Positions 6,408 to 6,537 of a stretch of DNA of 6,537 nt are shown here, one piece after another. This stretch comes from Bdellovibrionaceae bacterium UBA2351 (GTDB lineage: Bacteria; Bdellovibrionota; Bdellovibrionia; Bdellovibrionales; Bdellovibrionaceae), in contig DDTZ01000178.1 in the NCBI GenBank assembly GCA_002344565.1, positions 1-6,537 of the forward strand. The letters are read 5' to 3'. The position numbers and the translations under genes were made by a program. The notes beneath the pieces were generated by a model. That model did no database searches. It was not told the origin of the DNA and saw only the letters and a list, made by a program, of their open reading frames with translations. Numbering within the stretch: the stretch's first letter is position 1; each line of letters starts with the position of its first letter.

Positions 6408-6537
6408 CCAGATTCGGTTCCGTATGATTTTAAGCCGATTCGAATAAAGATATACGACAATCCTAATTTATCAGGAGTTCCCTATTTAGAGTTTAAGGGT
6501 AAATCTAAGATATACATGAATATGAGTGTTGCGGGTG
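6267..6537 (+). CDS. Second tandem paralogue of the exported cysteine-rich protein (3' partial)
   Basis: The first 90 codons are visible and the frame is still open at the window end. They read MLSTINKIRN..., with a hydrophobic core LLYVFL and TPVMA before Gly, so this is a Sec signal peptide with a cut near residue 25. Against the gene at 5060, 33 of the first 47 residues are identical by hand count, including EIKENPIYT. The later block NLSG-(A/V)-PYLEF is also shared. After about residue 78 the two diverge quickly, and the Cys found at residue 90 of the first copy has no counterpart in what can be seen here. Function is unknown, as for its neighbour. It starts 49 bases after the stop of the first copy, the same gap as upstream of that copy. 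Confidence 0.85.
   Translation, partial: MLSTINKIRNIFALLYVFLVTPVMAGMIFLEIKENPIYTNDYLEWKNPDSVPYDFKPIRIKIYDNPNLSGVPYLEFKGKSKIYMNMSVAG

Overview
The window appears to come from an accessory region of a Gram-negative bacterium, most likely a proteobacterium of moderate to low GC. The evidence is the Sec-type signal peptides, compact same-strand spacing, Shine-Dalgarno (SD) motifs, and a peptidoglycan-endopeptidase domain of the proteobacterial MepA type. I cannot name a genus. All four genes lie on the + strand with no convincing terminator between them, so they may form one transcription unit. Two genes are cut by the window edges.

Positions 1-4485 hold the 3' part of a very large, presumably secreted protein; its N-terminus lies upstream. 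The visible order is: end of a bacterial Ig-like domain, two PKD domains, an acidic/proline linker, a stretch of beta-sandwich-like sequence, a jelly-roll (carbohydrate-binding-like) module, a MepA/peptidase M74-like zinc metallopeptidase domain with all expected ligands, an unassigned beta-rich spacer, and about 400 residues of short-period beta-helix repeats. The last of these repeats fall into 16-residue coils.

The next gene (4486-5010) starts at the base after the first gene's stop codon, in the same frame. It encodes a small exported protein that is almost entirely an uninterrupted hexapeptide-repeat left-handed beta-helix. Its helix begins with a short motif resembling the start of the big protein's C-terminal helix, which suggests the two products are structurally related or act together.

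After a 49-base gap comes an exported 385-residue protein of unknown family with ten cysteines (5060-6217). After another 49-base gap comes the start of a clear paralogue of it (6267 to the window end), a tandem duplication that continues beyond the window.

A reasonable but unproven reading is a surface or secreted cell-wall-acting system: a large adhesive protein carrying a peptidoglycan endopeptidase, a companion beta-helix protein, and a duplicated family of disulfide-rich periplasmic proteins that could be accessory, inhibitory or immunity factors. No RNA genes, insertion sequences, CRISPR arrays or origins are seen, and no gap between genes exceeds 49 bases.
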